A stretch of DNA of 64,000 nt, from the NCBI RefSeq assembly GCF_026151205.1, contig NC_087077.1:10407983-10471982 (forward strand), written 5' to 3'. Below the pieces are notes generated by a model, which was given only the letters and a program-made list of their open reading frames with translations, made no database searches and was not told the DNA's origin. A program made the translations under genes and the position numbers. This document shows, piece after piece, positions 35,801 through 44,400 of the stretch (its first letter is position 1; each line of letters starts with the position of its first letter). The DNA is from Bolinopsis microptera. Its lineage: Eukaryota > Ctenophora > Tentaculata > Lobata > Bolinopsidae.

Positions 35801-36885
35801 CCCTTCAAACTCTGCAGCTCCTAAGATCGGTGTTCAGTGTCAAGACTCAGGTACTTCATTCGTCCTGAGACAGATATTTCGATTTGTTAGTTAAGACAAC
35901 TTAAATTATTTTAATAATCACTTTAAGAATGTTGTATTGAAAGAAATTGATTCTTCTAAAATACCGCAACCCAAGGTCTGGAAGGCTGGGTGACGAAGGA
36001 AGAAAAAACAACATCCAAGACTGACAAAAAATTTACGGAGTTGTTTGACGTCACGATGGTAGAAACAATGAACAACAATGACTGCAGATGTTTTGGAGAG
36101 TTCTATGACGCTGTTCTGGAACCTTACGAAATTTCCTCTCCTCTTACTCGAGTGTTTGCTTATGGTAGGTTCACCGACAATATCACAGTGCTGGCAAGCA
36201 CGACCGTGGACATTTTATATTCCCTTTACTCATTCCCCTTTACTCATTTTTCTTTTTTCATTAGGACTCATCAGGAGTCATTCAGCAAATTTATTTTGTA
36301 GTATTCCAAACATTCTAATGCAATGTTAAAGATGGCAGGAATTAAAACCCTGATATACTCAATTTTGTAAAAACCCCCGAATCACCATATTATTCAAGTG
36401 CCTACAAAACTATGTTAATATTGAATTAGAGACCTGACATTTTTACAGGGCTTCTAGAACTTGACCAAATCGACGGCAAAATGATTTAAAGTTTCAGGAG
36501 TATCAGGAAGGGGGTAAACTGGAACAAATTTGAAAACCTAATTTATGGAGCCGCGTGCGACGTGTCGTCAAATGAAATTACAAATTTTTGTTATTTAATT
36601 CTTCCAAAATTTATCATTTCGAGTTTCATAAACATCTTTGACTTCTTTGTTAGAGTTGTAAAAACCATGTCAATTAGAAAGTCTCGTAAACAATACACAG
36701 CTATGAGTTATTTGTTATTGTTGTCAATTAATTAAGATACAACATTTTTTTCCATCCTCCCTTAAAAAGGTAAAGTAGAATTTTAATTGTAGCTGTGCTG
36801 GGTATTTTCTACAGATGAAGTTGTGACGTTGACAGCAGAGTTGCTTCTGATCACGAGACTCTACTTGGACCAACAAGATAATTAG
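20246..36885 (+). CDS. Gene 1: secreted GCC2/GCC3-CCP-Ig protein, 22 exons
   Basis: Exons: 20246-20273, 20395-20469, 20678-20833, 21081-21165, 21380-21504, 27253-27299, 27406-27508, 27642-27779, 30532-30681, 30893-31036, 31254-31361, 31497-31621, 31764-31895, 32815-32915, 33221-33306, 33494-33638, 34074-34198, 34682-34825, 34965-35126, 35719-35850, 35976-36164, 36815-36885. All introns are GT-AG and every phase matches, giving 856 aa plus TAG at 36883. Order: signal peptide, GCC2/GCC3 cysteine-rich repeat, one CCP/sushi, then about seven Ig-like modules, mostly split over two exons. No transmembrane segment is seen, so it is probably secreted. AATAAA follows at 36972. Exact function is unknown; the domain set suggests adhesion, matrix or recognition. 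The 5.7-kb intron 5 holds a complete LINE, and introns 8 and 21 hold a minisatellite and a D copy. Confidence 0.7.
21081..21504 (+). CDS. Gene 1 exons 4-5: CCP/sushi domain
   Basis: Exon 4 begins DLCEIPATYNAGYRVASKQG and exon 5 continues NTKLVFVCSPGYQYDN..KTCSADVGELPSFC. The four cysteines and the FxCxxGY motif match a CCP module split over two exons in phase 2. Confidence 0.65.
22112..25063 (-). CDS. LINE ORF2: APE endonuclease + reverse transcriptase
   Basis: 983 codons. The APE endonuclease begins almost at once (LSIGCFNARSLCNK, WLKTND, PIICGDFNFHVED, TSSDHYLLSF, with the SDH motif intact). The RT carries LLLLDLSAAFDTINH (motif A), GVPQGSILGPLLFILYTRDL (B) and LYADDTQVYF (C). The C-terminal region resembles CR1/Jockey elements. 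No ATG sits at the expected start: codon 25063 is GTG, the frame upstream closes at 25087, and ORF1 ends with ATGTGA across the junction. Translation probably depends on termination-reinitiation at the ORF1 stop. Confidence 0.9.
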   Translation of the reverse strand: MKLGANRQKSQLSIGCFNARSLCNKTCGVLEMLKDNSISICCITETWLKTNDRAKFAEIRDFGFDIISAPRRGRGGGVGFIFNPKMISPVRNDVTKYSSFEVLECVIKTAGEIIRLCVVYRSTQAKAKYDETKISKFMDDFDGYLDNLLLKTGSPIICGDFNFHVEDIYNNAAQNFIALCESKGFLQHVDSPTHISGGTLDLLFTLGCVSDSLSVTDMMVETSTGTSSDHYLLSFQVPVTFDLHKARTYEEKDVRELSKIDIDKFREDLFCSELNLSEYQSLDEAVNLYQNVLEQVLDKHAPLITKRFTAEKSDFWDNKCQIAVRERRRAKRKAKKYPENDEFKTTHFEKCVDAEITINRARDGYYDKQLSSCKGDSKGTYKVINKLLDKEYGSNKLPNGEDIEVAAKLKTFFDQKVKTIYSNIEKEIQNTSLNGQGTKDSTSIDNAKCRLNQFKEVSLSDLETLIKSLPNKSSVLDVIPMWLFKNCLPELLPIIHYIVNESLRVGKFPSALKEASIRPGLKKPTLDVDELKNYRPISNLTYLSKILEKVVHCQLNEYADVNNLFSPYQSGYRKFHSCETAVTKIHNDILMMIDSKSNVVLLLLDLSAAFDTINHNLLLTKLKNAYGITELALSWLQCYLNNRTFKVKVKKATSSEGYLDIGVPQGSILGPLLFILYTRDLEEIVTKYGFSIHLYADDTQVYFTFDVHSSNPDLTAVKNCFLEIKQWMTVNFLKLNDEKTEFIDIGPYVSPIQTMDLGDLSICPVSKAKNLGFLFDHQMNLDSQINAVSKVCYLNQRDLARIGSKLSHDLKVQLVHSNILCFIDYCNSVYYGITEKNLHKLQKIQNNAARFIFGLYGKKIREPIMPYLKKLHFLPVRFRIKFKISLLVFKCLNNIAPQYLQGHVNLREVRRRSSRLDDDFYLLKVPPAPHFRRTDAAFMFCGPKIWNELPYSVRSLSSVECFKNALKTFYFQLAFDNISNICP
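25060..26670 (-). CDS. LINE ORF1: PHD-like finger and zinc-knuckle RNA-binding protein
   Basis: Up to 536 codons; the ATG of MEKSAHNSAKN is ~15 codons inside the reported frame and is a better start. The N-terminal LCKACSN..IVQCFWCKDSFHAINCDETC looks like a PHD/RING-like zinc finger, followed by a coiled-coil-like region (LDNKIDAINLEFREEMSELK) and a basic linker. The C-terminus has CCHC-type fingers: CYHCQMIGHTSVDC, CMYCMGSHRSSAC, CARCLASTH. This architecture is common for CR1-type ORF1. It ends 4 nt into ORF2. Confidence 0.85.
   Translation of the reverse strand: MYFTFVHLYKYKYTIAMEKSAHNSAKNLLVNGLCKACSNDEVVKSTDIVQCFWCKDSFHAINCDETCNVSAPTVFTAHLSHAVNNTSSYAKRFGRFLFICNDCSTAEEEKRAATTVDRVGLLDNKIDAINLEFREEMSELKTLLKEQLSQKPERAQERSSDQVDFMKQFAEQFSSLKEDLTKNINDVIDNKVNTVVTKSGTDSHKKDVLYSSLFTDSNSSTPSAQPPHVPIAPTRTQPSSPEILILSPKEEQSVNAATMTNVKKFATDKLKSSQVVFLRCNENNKKVSIGFPNAEIRDKATSLLNDGNTLDSYGYQSKNGNKMLPKVTIYGVSSEVLDDIDTTAVGNDADKLRDLEKNHLVAQIVEKNSSIKDLYEAGHTISIVYLNKIKRLTNDKQERTELTIGIKLSPSVYRVLFNQQQGSLYLGSRRYKVTDRFYIKQCYHCQMIGHTSVDCNEVKTNKHPTCMYCMGSHRSSACQFKQKKDKHACARCLASTHTNDAENSRTHNAAAYDCPVLVRETKRIAANTDFISKNVM
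27253..27779 (+). CDS. Gene 1 exons 6-8: first Ig-like domain
   Basis: The strand B cysteine lies in KSVTVSCQVFPLE and the strand F cysteine in EEGTWRCGLADD, separated by the intron after KTQDP. Exon 8 ends SKLS in phase 1, at a GTGAGT donor that is the founder copy of the downstream 45-bp minisatellite. Confidence 0.65.
27766..28851. repeat. 45-bp minisatellite carrying a splice donor, ~24 copies
   Basis: Each unit repeats the 3' end of gene 1 exon 8 (TCTCCAAACTTA) plus its donor (GTGAGTGTTTTGTG) and a TTTAG. The 45-bp unit is a multiple of three without stops, so both strands stay open. The plus frame encodes SKLSECFVCLVVAVI repeated; intron retention would add ~380 hydrophobic residues. 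Variants form a higher-order block of about four to six units seen three times. I read it as intronic, with the founder donor at 27780. Confidence 0.9.
28852..30531. other. Rest of gene 1 intron 8
   Basis: Contains a truncated LINE (29460-30220) and otherwise AT-rich sequence in which I see no gene. Confidence 0.5.
29460..30220 (-). mobile_element. 5'-truncated CR1/Jockey-like LINE fragment
   Basis: A 232-codon minus-strand frame at 30215-29517 matches the C-terminal region of LINE reverse transcriptases: LGVDVTPKLSWNSQCD, SLVRSQFENCSIIWRPCN, LESLQKRAIKWI, and FYRTHILWNGLPLQVR. It is followed by (TTA)n/poly-A-like sequence at about 29500-29460. The catalytic motifs are missing through 5' truncation. 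It differs in sequence from the full-length LINE in intron 5, so it is another family. Confidence 0.8.
30532..33306 (+). CDS. Gene 1 exons 9-15: Ig-like domains
   Basis: Paired exons give Ig halves: YSISCVASYLD / GIAGEYTCNSKW; FTLLCETFPVS / EKTVYCTATVGSQ; LTLTCSMKGDN with ASKFDITIS and ARCGMYILSEG. Cysteine spacing and D/A-G-xYxC signatures support Ig folds. Intron 13 (31896-32814) is the longest here and contains no recognised gene. Confidence 0.6.
33494..36885 (+). CDS. Gene 1 exons 16-22: C-terminal Ig-like region
   Basis: Exons 18-19 form a clear Ig: IVLICSHVNPPVYN, SVTWTKGELV, then SVEESDTGLYKCAVDF. Exons 20-21 contain RISCHVHYSR and NDCRCFGEFYDAV, a less typical Ig. Exon 22 ends LLLITRLYLDQQDN and a TAG; with no membrane segment or GPI-like tail the product appears secreted, unless an alternative 3' exon exists. 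A foldback element occupies intron 16 and a hAT-like end intron 19. Confidence 0.55.
33795..33920. mobile_element. Small foldback element in gene 1 intron 16
   Basis: Long inverted arms read GGTTCTTTTGTGATAGTCAA and its near-complement, and enclose tandem GGCGACAACTAGCGCTGGAT units in both orientations. The total is ~120 bp with no coding potential. It would form a near-perfect hairpin. Confidence 0.75.
36182..36520 (-). mobile_element. Element D, copy 8 (diverged), in gene 1 intron 21
   Basis: Matches the inverted form of D: ATCACAGTGCTGGCAAGCAC, then CCCTTTACTCATT units, GGACTCATCAGGAGTCATTC, a TTCAAGTGCCT stretch and GGAGTATCAGGAAG. The GC-rich hairpin block is absent, as in copy 5. This shows D spread outside the repeat block. 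Confidence 0.65.
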
Positions 36886-36971
36886 AAACTTTTAAATTTA
36901 TACCGTGAGTACTTCTCAGAACAATTTAATTAGTAGACCGATTATGACTCATGAGATCGGGAGTTCTACTG

Positions 36972-36977
36972 AATAAA
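36972..36977 (+). promoter_or_regulatory. Candidate poly(A) signal of gene 1
   Basis: AATAAA 87 nt after the inferred stop codon. Confidence 0.4.
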
Positions 36978-37580
36978 TTGGTTTGATACCAAATTTAAAT
37001 GCTGCTGTTGAGTAATGAATCCCCTAACTACGTAAAGTTCATTGTGTGAATACAGTACAGCTCTAGGAAATAGAATGTAAATCTTGAGGGACACCTCTCA
37101 AGCTCATGTCTTTATAAACTTCTTTGTTTGAATTGTCTCCACTTTACTAGGATTTTTTAGCGTACGTTAAACCTACCCTTCATATAACAGTGTGGGCCAA
37201 AAGTCATTGGGCATACGTTGGCCTTAATAGCTCCACCGTGTTTTATATTTGAGAGCTGTTGCTTTGCAGATAGCATACTGTACCTTCTGGTTCGAGGATT
37301 CTGTCGTCAGAATTTGAAAATTCGAATATTTTAAACCACGCCCATTCATTATTAAAACACCCATATTGTTTAATTCAATAAAGACACGGCAACTAAATGG
37401 GCGATTTTTATTCGCATTTTAATAGGTTATTGAATCTGCTCATCGTTGCATACCCTGTATAATGTATATTGTATATTATATAGCAATAATTGATGATTAT
37501 TTTTAAAAGGGTAACGGATTAATTTACAATGTAGTCTACCAAGAGGGACACGACATGGGTGCGTAATTCTTCAGCTTGTG

Positions 37581-38480
37581 ATGAACGACAGATATTCGAT
37601 ATTTATCTGTTTGGGCTTGATATGTCTGTCAGCTAATGGTGAGTAATGATACAATTTTTATTATCTAATCAATCATAGTTGTTGCAATTTAGCCATTTCA
37701 GTTCTTGTTATTTACAATCCCACATCCAGAAAGCCGGCAGATAAGCAGATGATCTGCGAGGAAAATTTGATTTTGAATGAAATTTGGTGACAAAGAGGAC
37801 ATTTTTAGAAGATCTGATTTTTAAAGGGCATAAGAACATTTTTAGGGCGGAAACATTGATCTGCGAGGAAATTTAAAACTTTCTGGATGTGGGCTTACAA
37901 CATTGTATTATATCACATTATGATAGTACAATTACATTTATGTAATTTTATGTGTATCAATATACATGATACATTGTACTTTCATGGCGTGATATAATAC
38001 AGTGAATCGTAAGTTTCAAAAAACTTTTAAAATAATTGAAGCAAAAATATGGAAATAAATTCAATTTTACAGGAAGAGAAGTAACATTATTATCTGTTAC
38101 ACCATCATCTGTGGAGTCCTCCTTACGTGGCAACATCAACAAAATAATTGATGGAAACGAGGGAACGAATGCATGCACGAAAATGAATTCAAATCCCTGG
38201 TTTCAAGCTAAACTTGACGGAATGCATTGTATTGCACAAGTTCATGTTAAGATCAGACACTCTAGGGACTGCAACTTCACGGTTTTAAGCGATGCCACAT
38301 TAGAAAGTACAGGGAACTGTGAAAATCTCTTTATGGACGTCTTTAATGGCTCAACAGATTCTACCACCTCCTTCCCTTCCAGCAGATCTGGGTGTTTAAT
38401 AGGGGACACTGTAAAAATACTATTTAGTGTCTATAGTAGCCCCTGTGTATCTGAAATAAGAATAGTGGAATTATTAATAA
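37581..38480 (+). CDS. Gene 2 exons 1-2: signal peptide and F5/8C (F-type-lectin-like) domain
   Basis: Exon 1 encodes MNDRYSIFICLGLICLSANG, a clean signal peptide. Exon 2 encodes ~136 residues with INKIIDGNEGTNACTKMNS, NPWFQAKLDG and IAQVHVKIRHSRDC, which resembles the conserved DGN...C...NPWWQVDLG core of F5/8 type C / fucolectin domains. The trailing EIRIVELLIS matches their final strand. Sugar-binding residues cannot be judged by eye. Confidence 0.6.
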
Positions 38481-41400
38481 GTGAGTAATTTAAAGTACAT
38501 TTTGATAAAATGCAATGACAAATCGAAGAAAAAAGCAACGTATCATTGAATCATGTTTATTAACTAACCTAGTGACAGTCGCATTTTAGGATTAGTTTTA
38601 TTCAATGCATAATGTAACTCAGACATACCTCAGGTTGTGAAGCCAACAGTCTGAAGTGGGAGAATGTAAAAACAGACCCACCACTCCCAGTAAAACATGG
38701 GGTTCAGCTAAAGTTAAACTGCGAACACGATAAAACCAACTCAGGAGGGGATGTGGCTGAATGTAAGGATGGGAAGTTAGTGCTGGTTGGTACTGAACCC
38801 CCAATCTGTGGATTTGGTAAGCAAAACCCATTATATAATTCTAAGTATAATTGTTACTATGTAACGATTATTTTTAACGGTGCAGTTGTTTAGAACGCCA
38901 GCTTTGCAATCGTAAGGTTGCGAGTTCAAATCCCGCTGTTTGCCTGGTCGTGGGGTGAGCGACGAGCGTCGTTGACGTTCAGCTAAATATTGGATTTTTT
39001 ACTAATAATTCCACCAAAATTTTACAATGTTATGGTACTATGATTTTCCTATAGCTAGGTAATTTACTTTGGCTTTCATGAACATAATTGTTGTGAATGA
39101 ATTGTGCAATCCATTATATAAATTAACCAGAATTTATTTTTAGTTTCACATGACTGCCGACCGGACAGTGTTTTATGGAATAACACTAAGACAGTGCCAA
39201 CACTGCCCGTGAAGGATGGGGAGAGAATAAAGATTATGTGTGCAGATGGTTACAAAAACAACGGCAGTGTCACAGCCACATGTGTGAATGGAAATTTAGA
39301 ACCATCTGAAAAACCAACTAGTTGCCTTCCAAGTGAGTTCCTTGAAAAAAGAGTAATTTGGCACACTAGAAAGAGACATTTGTCAGATACTATTGTACTA
39401 TAATTATAACTACAATTATAACCTATAACTACGTCCTACATGCAATAATTGTATTTAAAAACTTCCCTTGTTTGAATTGTCTCCACTTTACCAGGATGTT
39501 TTAATTTAAGCATCTATATGGAAATAAATTCCGTTTTACAGGGAGAGAAGTAACATTGTTATCTGTAACACCATCATCTGTAACACTATCATCTGTGGAG
39601 TCCTCCTCCTTGAGAAGAGGTGGAAACATCAACAACATCATTGATGGAAACAACTTACTAAAACTGATAGATTTTGGAAGAACAAAATAACAAAAAATTA
39701 GACGATGCGTTGCGCGCATGGTTTCATAAATTTGTTTTTTAATTGCCCCCCCCCCCCTCCCCTGGTCGCAACAAAATCTTCCTCTTTTCTTTAGTGTAAC
39801 AACCGTGCGGTGGTTGATTATCGCCAGTTTAGGATCCATTCCGCATATTTCACTAAAAAAATATTTCAGCGGTAAAAAGATTGCCAGGTTCAGATGAGAA
39901 GCACTTCTCGATGATATCACACTCTGTCACAATGAAGTGCTCTGCTAACGGAAACGGAACCTTACCCATTCAATGGTAAGTTGCCTCACCCAATCTCGAT
40001 ATCACCACCAAATTGTATTTCGTGTGTTCTTTCAGACTCTGGTGGTTAGATTTACGAATTAAAGTCGTCATCAAATTTATTTTTCCCCGAAAACCACTAT
40101 AAACATTAAACACCCCCTATAATAATAACCCTGAAAAAGTCACCAAATGTTACCCGTGCTCAGGAAGAAAGGTGACACCAAGCTGAGCGGGAGTAAGTAC
40201 ACGGTGACAGGAGAAGAGCCGATAGACGGTGTCTATACCTCTACCCTGGTCATCACTCAGATAACTGCGGATATGGACGGAGGGTATGCGTGTTATGTGG
40301 CCTACGAGGTCGACACACAGCTTCAGGCAGACTTTAATCTTCATGTTCTGCGTGAGTTTTATGGATATATAAAAGTATTGGGACTTTCTATTTCTGAATT
40401 CTATGATTTTAGTTAGACTTAACTGAAAATAACCGTCTCCGTTTCTAGATATCGAGGAGTTTAGCACCTCCATCCGGTACGAGAACGAAGGATCGTCTGT
40501 GTCTCTCACCTGCAAGGTATCCCAGATTGAGGATAAAGTACCCACTGTGACCTGGGACCAGGAAGGTACCACCAAAGAGGGGTGTGATACTAGCATCGTC
40601 AGAGGTAAGCTGAATCCTGAATCTTAGATCTGAGTTTAAACTCTTAACACCCCAGTTCAGGGACAAAAGGTTTTCGCGATTATTTTGTTAAAAAATCGCG
40701 ATACCGCGATTTTTAACAGACTATACATTAAACTAGACATAAAATGTGTCGCAAATAATGGGAAAAATCGAGATTTCGTACATGCCGCGATTTCCTTTTG
40801 TCCCTGAAATAAAAACAAAATATGATTCTCAATATTATCATATACTCACTACTATTCAAAAAGGACTCCTAAAATGAAAAACTTGACTTTGTACACAAGA
40901 TATTCCAGATCTTATAATTTGCTAACTAACCAGGCGGTACCCTGGACTGTGTGCACGTGCTCACGATCACAGCACAGTTGGAACGGAGTGTGAGCTGTTC
41001 AGCGGAGTACAGAGGTCAACCTTCTCTTAAGGGACAATCCCAGAAGTCAGGAGCTGTTACTGTCATCTCGCAGCGTGAGTTTTTTTACGAGTAATTTGGT
41101 TCATACTTGACTTTCTGTGACAATGATTACAGTTATTACAATTATTACAGTTATTACAGTTATTACAATTATCACAATTATCACAATTATCACAATTATC
41201 AAAATCATCACAATTAGTACAATGATTACAATGATTACAACGATTTCAAATTTGCATTTAAAGGCGTGTGGAGCGACCAGAGCAAGGTAACAGTAGTGGA
41301 CGGGGAGACGGCAGAGTACGTGTGTTACGGGAGCGGAAACCAGAACGCAATGAGAGCAACCCTTAACTATCCCGGAAATCCCACTGTGAGTAGAAGAGGA

Positions 41401-44400
41401 TTTACGGTTATCATAACCGTAAATCCTCTTCCAACCGGGTTATGTATTTAATGATAGGAATGTTGTTTCACATTTTTATGAATTGACACATGATATTGTG
41501 AAGAGTTTAAATTTAAAGTAAAACCATATTTACAGGCGATTAAGGAGAATATTGGGACGTACGAGGCTAAGTTCACTTTTGTGATGGCAAAAATAACGAA
41601 CGATAAAGAGGGTGAATATCAGTGTGAACTTAACTTTGCGACTCCGGTTCAATTAGCCGTTACAGTGGAAATAATGAGTAAGTTGATATTGTTATTTCTA
41701 TTTATTTATTCTAAAAATATCATTTTTCCGGGACTGTCCAGGCTTACAACGACAAAACTTTCTAAAACGCGACGATTAGACTTGCTCTAACATCTGTGCT
41801 TTCATATTTGAGCTTTTAATCTATAATTTAAAAAGTCCTTCATATTATGGAGTCAGGGTGTGGACTGGCTGCACCTGGTTACCTCACTTCCGTCCCATTG
41901 CATAATAATACTGAAATACAGTTACAATAAAATATGCAATCATAATATTATAATCAGCAACATACGTCATACAGTATATGATATTGATAATCTCAGGGTT
42001 AACGGAGGGGTTCCCCTCGGAGACAACATTCCAGACTGTGGATAAGGTTCAGAGCTTCACATGTGCTACCGATTTGATGGGGGACAACACCAACGCTAAG
42101 GTAAGGACTGAAGCAGCTGAACCAGCATTAAGCTTTTATATGGTTGCAAATTATTGAGGATCAGTTTTGCAGGTTACACTCTCACACTCTGCGAGAGTAC
42201 CAAAACTGTACAGTGCCCATTTCGTCACAAACATACTCGCCACAGATTCGTTTTGACGGGGGACCGTCCGCAGACCCGAACTTGTTCAAGTACTTTGACA
42301 CAGAAGGAGAGGCGAGCAGCACCCTCATCCTCCAGCCCATCACGGAGACAATGAACATGAAGGAGTACAACTGCAGTGTGGAGATAAAGGGGAGTGATGC
42401 TGATGGAGATCTGACTTCCAAAGGGCTGTTTGTAGTCCAATGTAAGTGTGACTTTTATCTGTTTATGAAGCTAGATGTGCATTCAGAGGCCCATATTGAA
42501 TAAGAGGAGAAATAGCAGGTCAAATATTTTCTTAAACGAAAAAGAAAATGAGATCATGAGTACTTCCAAAGGGTTGTTTGTAGTCCAATTAAAGTGTGAC
42601 GTTTTTGATGTTTATGATATGCATTCGACTTTTGTTGGAGCATTTCAAGATGTTTTTAAACAATTAGAGATGAAATTGCAGGCCAAATATTTGCTATAAC
42701 AAATAAGTAATTTATATAACATCATAAGTATATAATATAGGTAAATCTAAGTATAAGTAAATACCATCTTATTGAAATGATGTATCTCGCCATTTAGTTG
42801 ATTAAATATTGCGCTCAAGAATTAAGATTTTGATGCCCTATACGAAGTGAAAGTATAACTGTACAAAAGGTAACATTTTCTACTCTCTAACAGTTGTAAA
42901 GCTAGAGAAGAAAAGTTACTTCGGAGTGGACAAACAGCCCCTGAGCATACCTTGTGTTGCCAGTGGAAGAAAGGCGCACGTGGAACAAATATCCTGGACT
43001 TTTTCGCCCGATGGATCAAAGAACACTGGAGATAAACAAGCTTATATGACCCAAAGTTTCTCGTGAGTTTGGAAAATTTCCGTAATAAAAATAAGGAAAG
43101 TGATATTCCTATTTAATGCGCGCATGGGCAGGGAGCAAAGTGAAAACTGAGGATCCTTTGGAAAAATGTTTAATATCTCTCCAAAAATCCCCCATAACAG
43201 ATGAAGAAATAAGGTCCACTCCCTCAGGTTAAAGTCTGTGTTAACTCAAGATCTGTCTCCGGAAAAGGATGGTGACTACACTTGTAGCGTACCTTACGAA
43301 ACTTACCCTCATCAAGATGTTCTCAATATTAAAGTTCTCAGTAAGTTTTGTTCTACTTTTTGAAATTTTTTAATAGCTATCTGCTACCACATGTTTACTT
43401 CTAATAGTAATTGATCACTCATATTGTCTAGAATTACCAATGTTTTTAAACACAATGTTGTAGCTGATATCCAAACTATTTAACTTCAGAGATAGAAGAA
43501 AACCCAACATCAAACAATTACCTGCAAGTGGGGGATGCAGCTACAATATCTTGTACCGGGTCCGCTCACGGACACACCGTTGTGCCGACATTCCTTTGGA
43601 ATTATGTCTCCGACATTAACACAGAGTGAGTGCACGGAATGTTTTAATTCTATGATCTGTTTCTACTTTCTACTACTACTTTCTATTTCTACTTTCTAGG
43701 TCCTTTTATGTTGTTGGTTAATGATAGCTTGTTTATTTGAGGTTTAATTTATACTCATACACAAAAGAAACAAGCTTATTGATGATTGAAGGAACACTGC
43801 GGTTTTAACAAAAGCCAATTCCAGCAAACAAGAAACGTGCAACACACAGTACAACCCCAACTCAGCAGGGGAACTCCCAACTCCGACTAACTCAAAGGGG
43901 GTGTCCACTATCCAGCACAGTATTGTTCAGGTTAGTGACGTCATAGATTCGTATCAGGTTTTACATCACGAACTATCGTCTGCGTCTTTTCCCGACTGAC
44001 CAAGCCGCCTTGGTCGACAGATATAATTATTAGAAAAGTTGAACTATACTGTCAGTAACTCAGCAAGATATAGGGGACAAGTCAACTTAAGGCTTAAGTC
44101 TAAGCCGAACCTTATACTGAATTACCGGTTCTATTCAGTCGGACCACCTCCGATCTGTGGACTGCACGATGTCCTGGAGTGGTACTGATGCTGACGGCTC
44201 TCTGACGACTACTCCAGCTCTTATTGTTGTCACTTACATTGACGCGCAGGACGAGGTGTGTAACTCTCTCTTACTGCTGTTCAAATCTATTAATTACTGT
44301 TAATTAATATCTCTTATTGCTGTTAATATCTTTATAGTTAAATCGTGTATTCCACACTTCCGTGATGATCGTCTAGATGTTCAAATCTCTTGCTCAATGA

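Noticed and set aside
38874-38950. Functional tRNA gene
   Set aside because: B-box-like and anticodon-like parts exist, but acceptor and D arms do not pair; treated as a SINE head.
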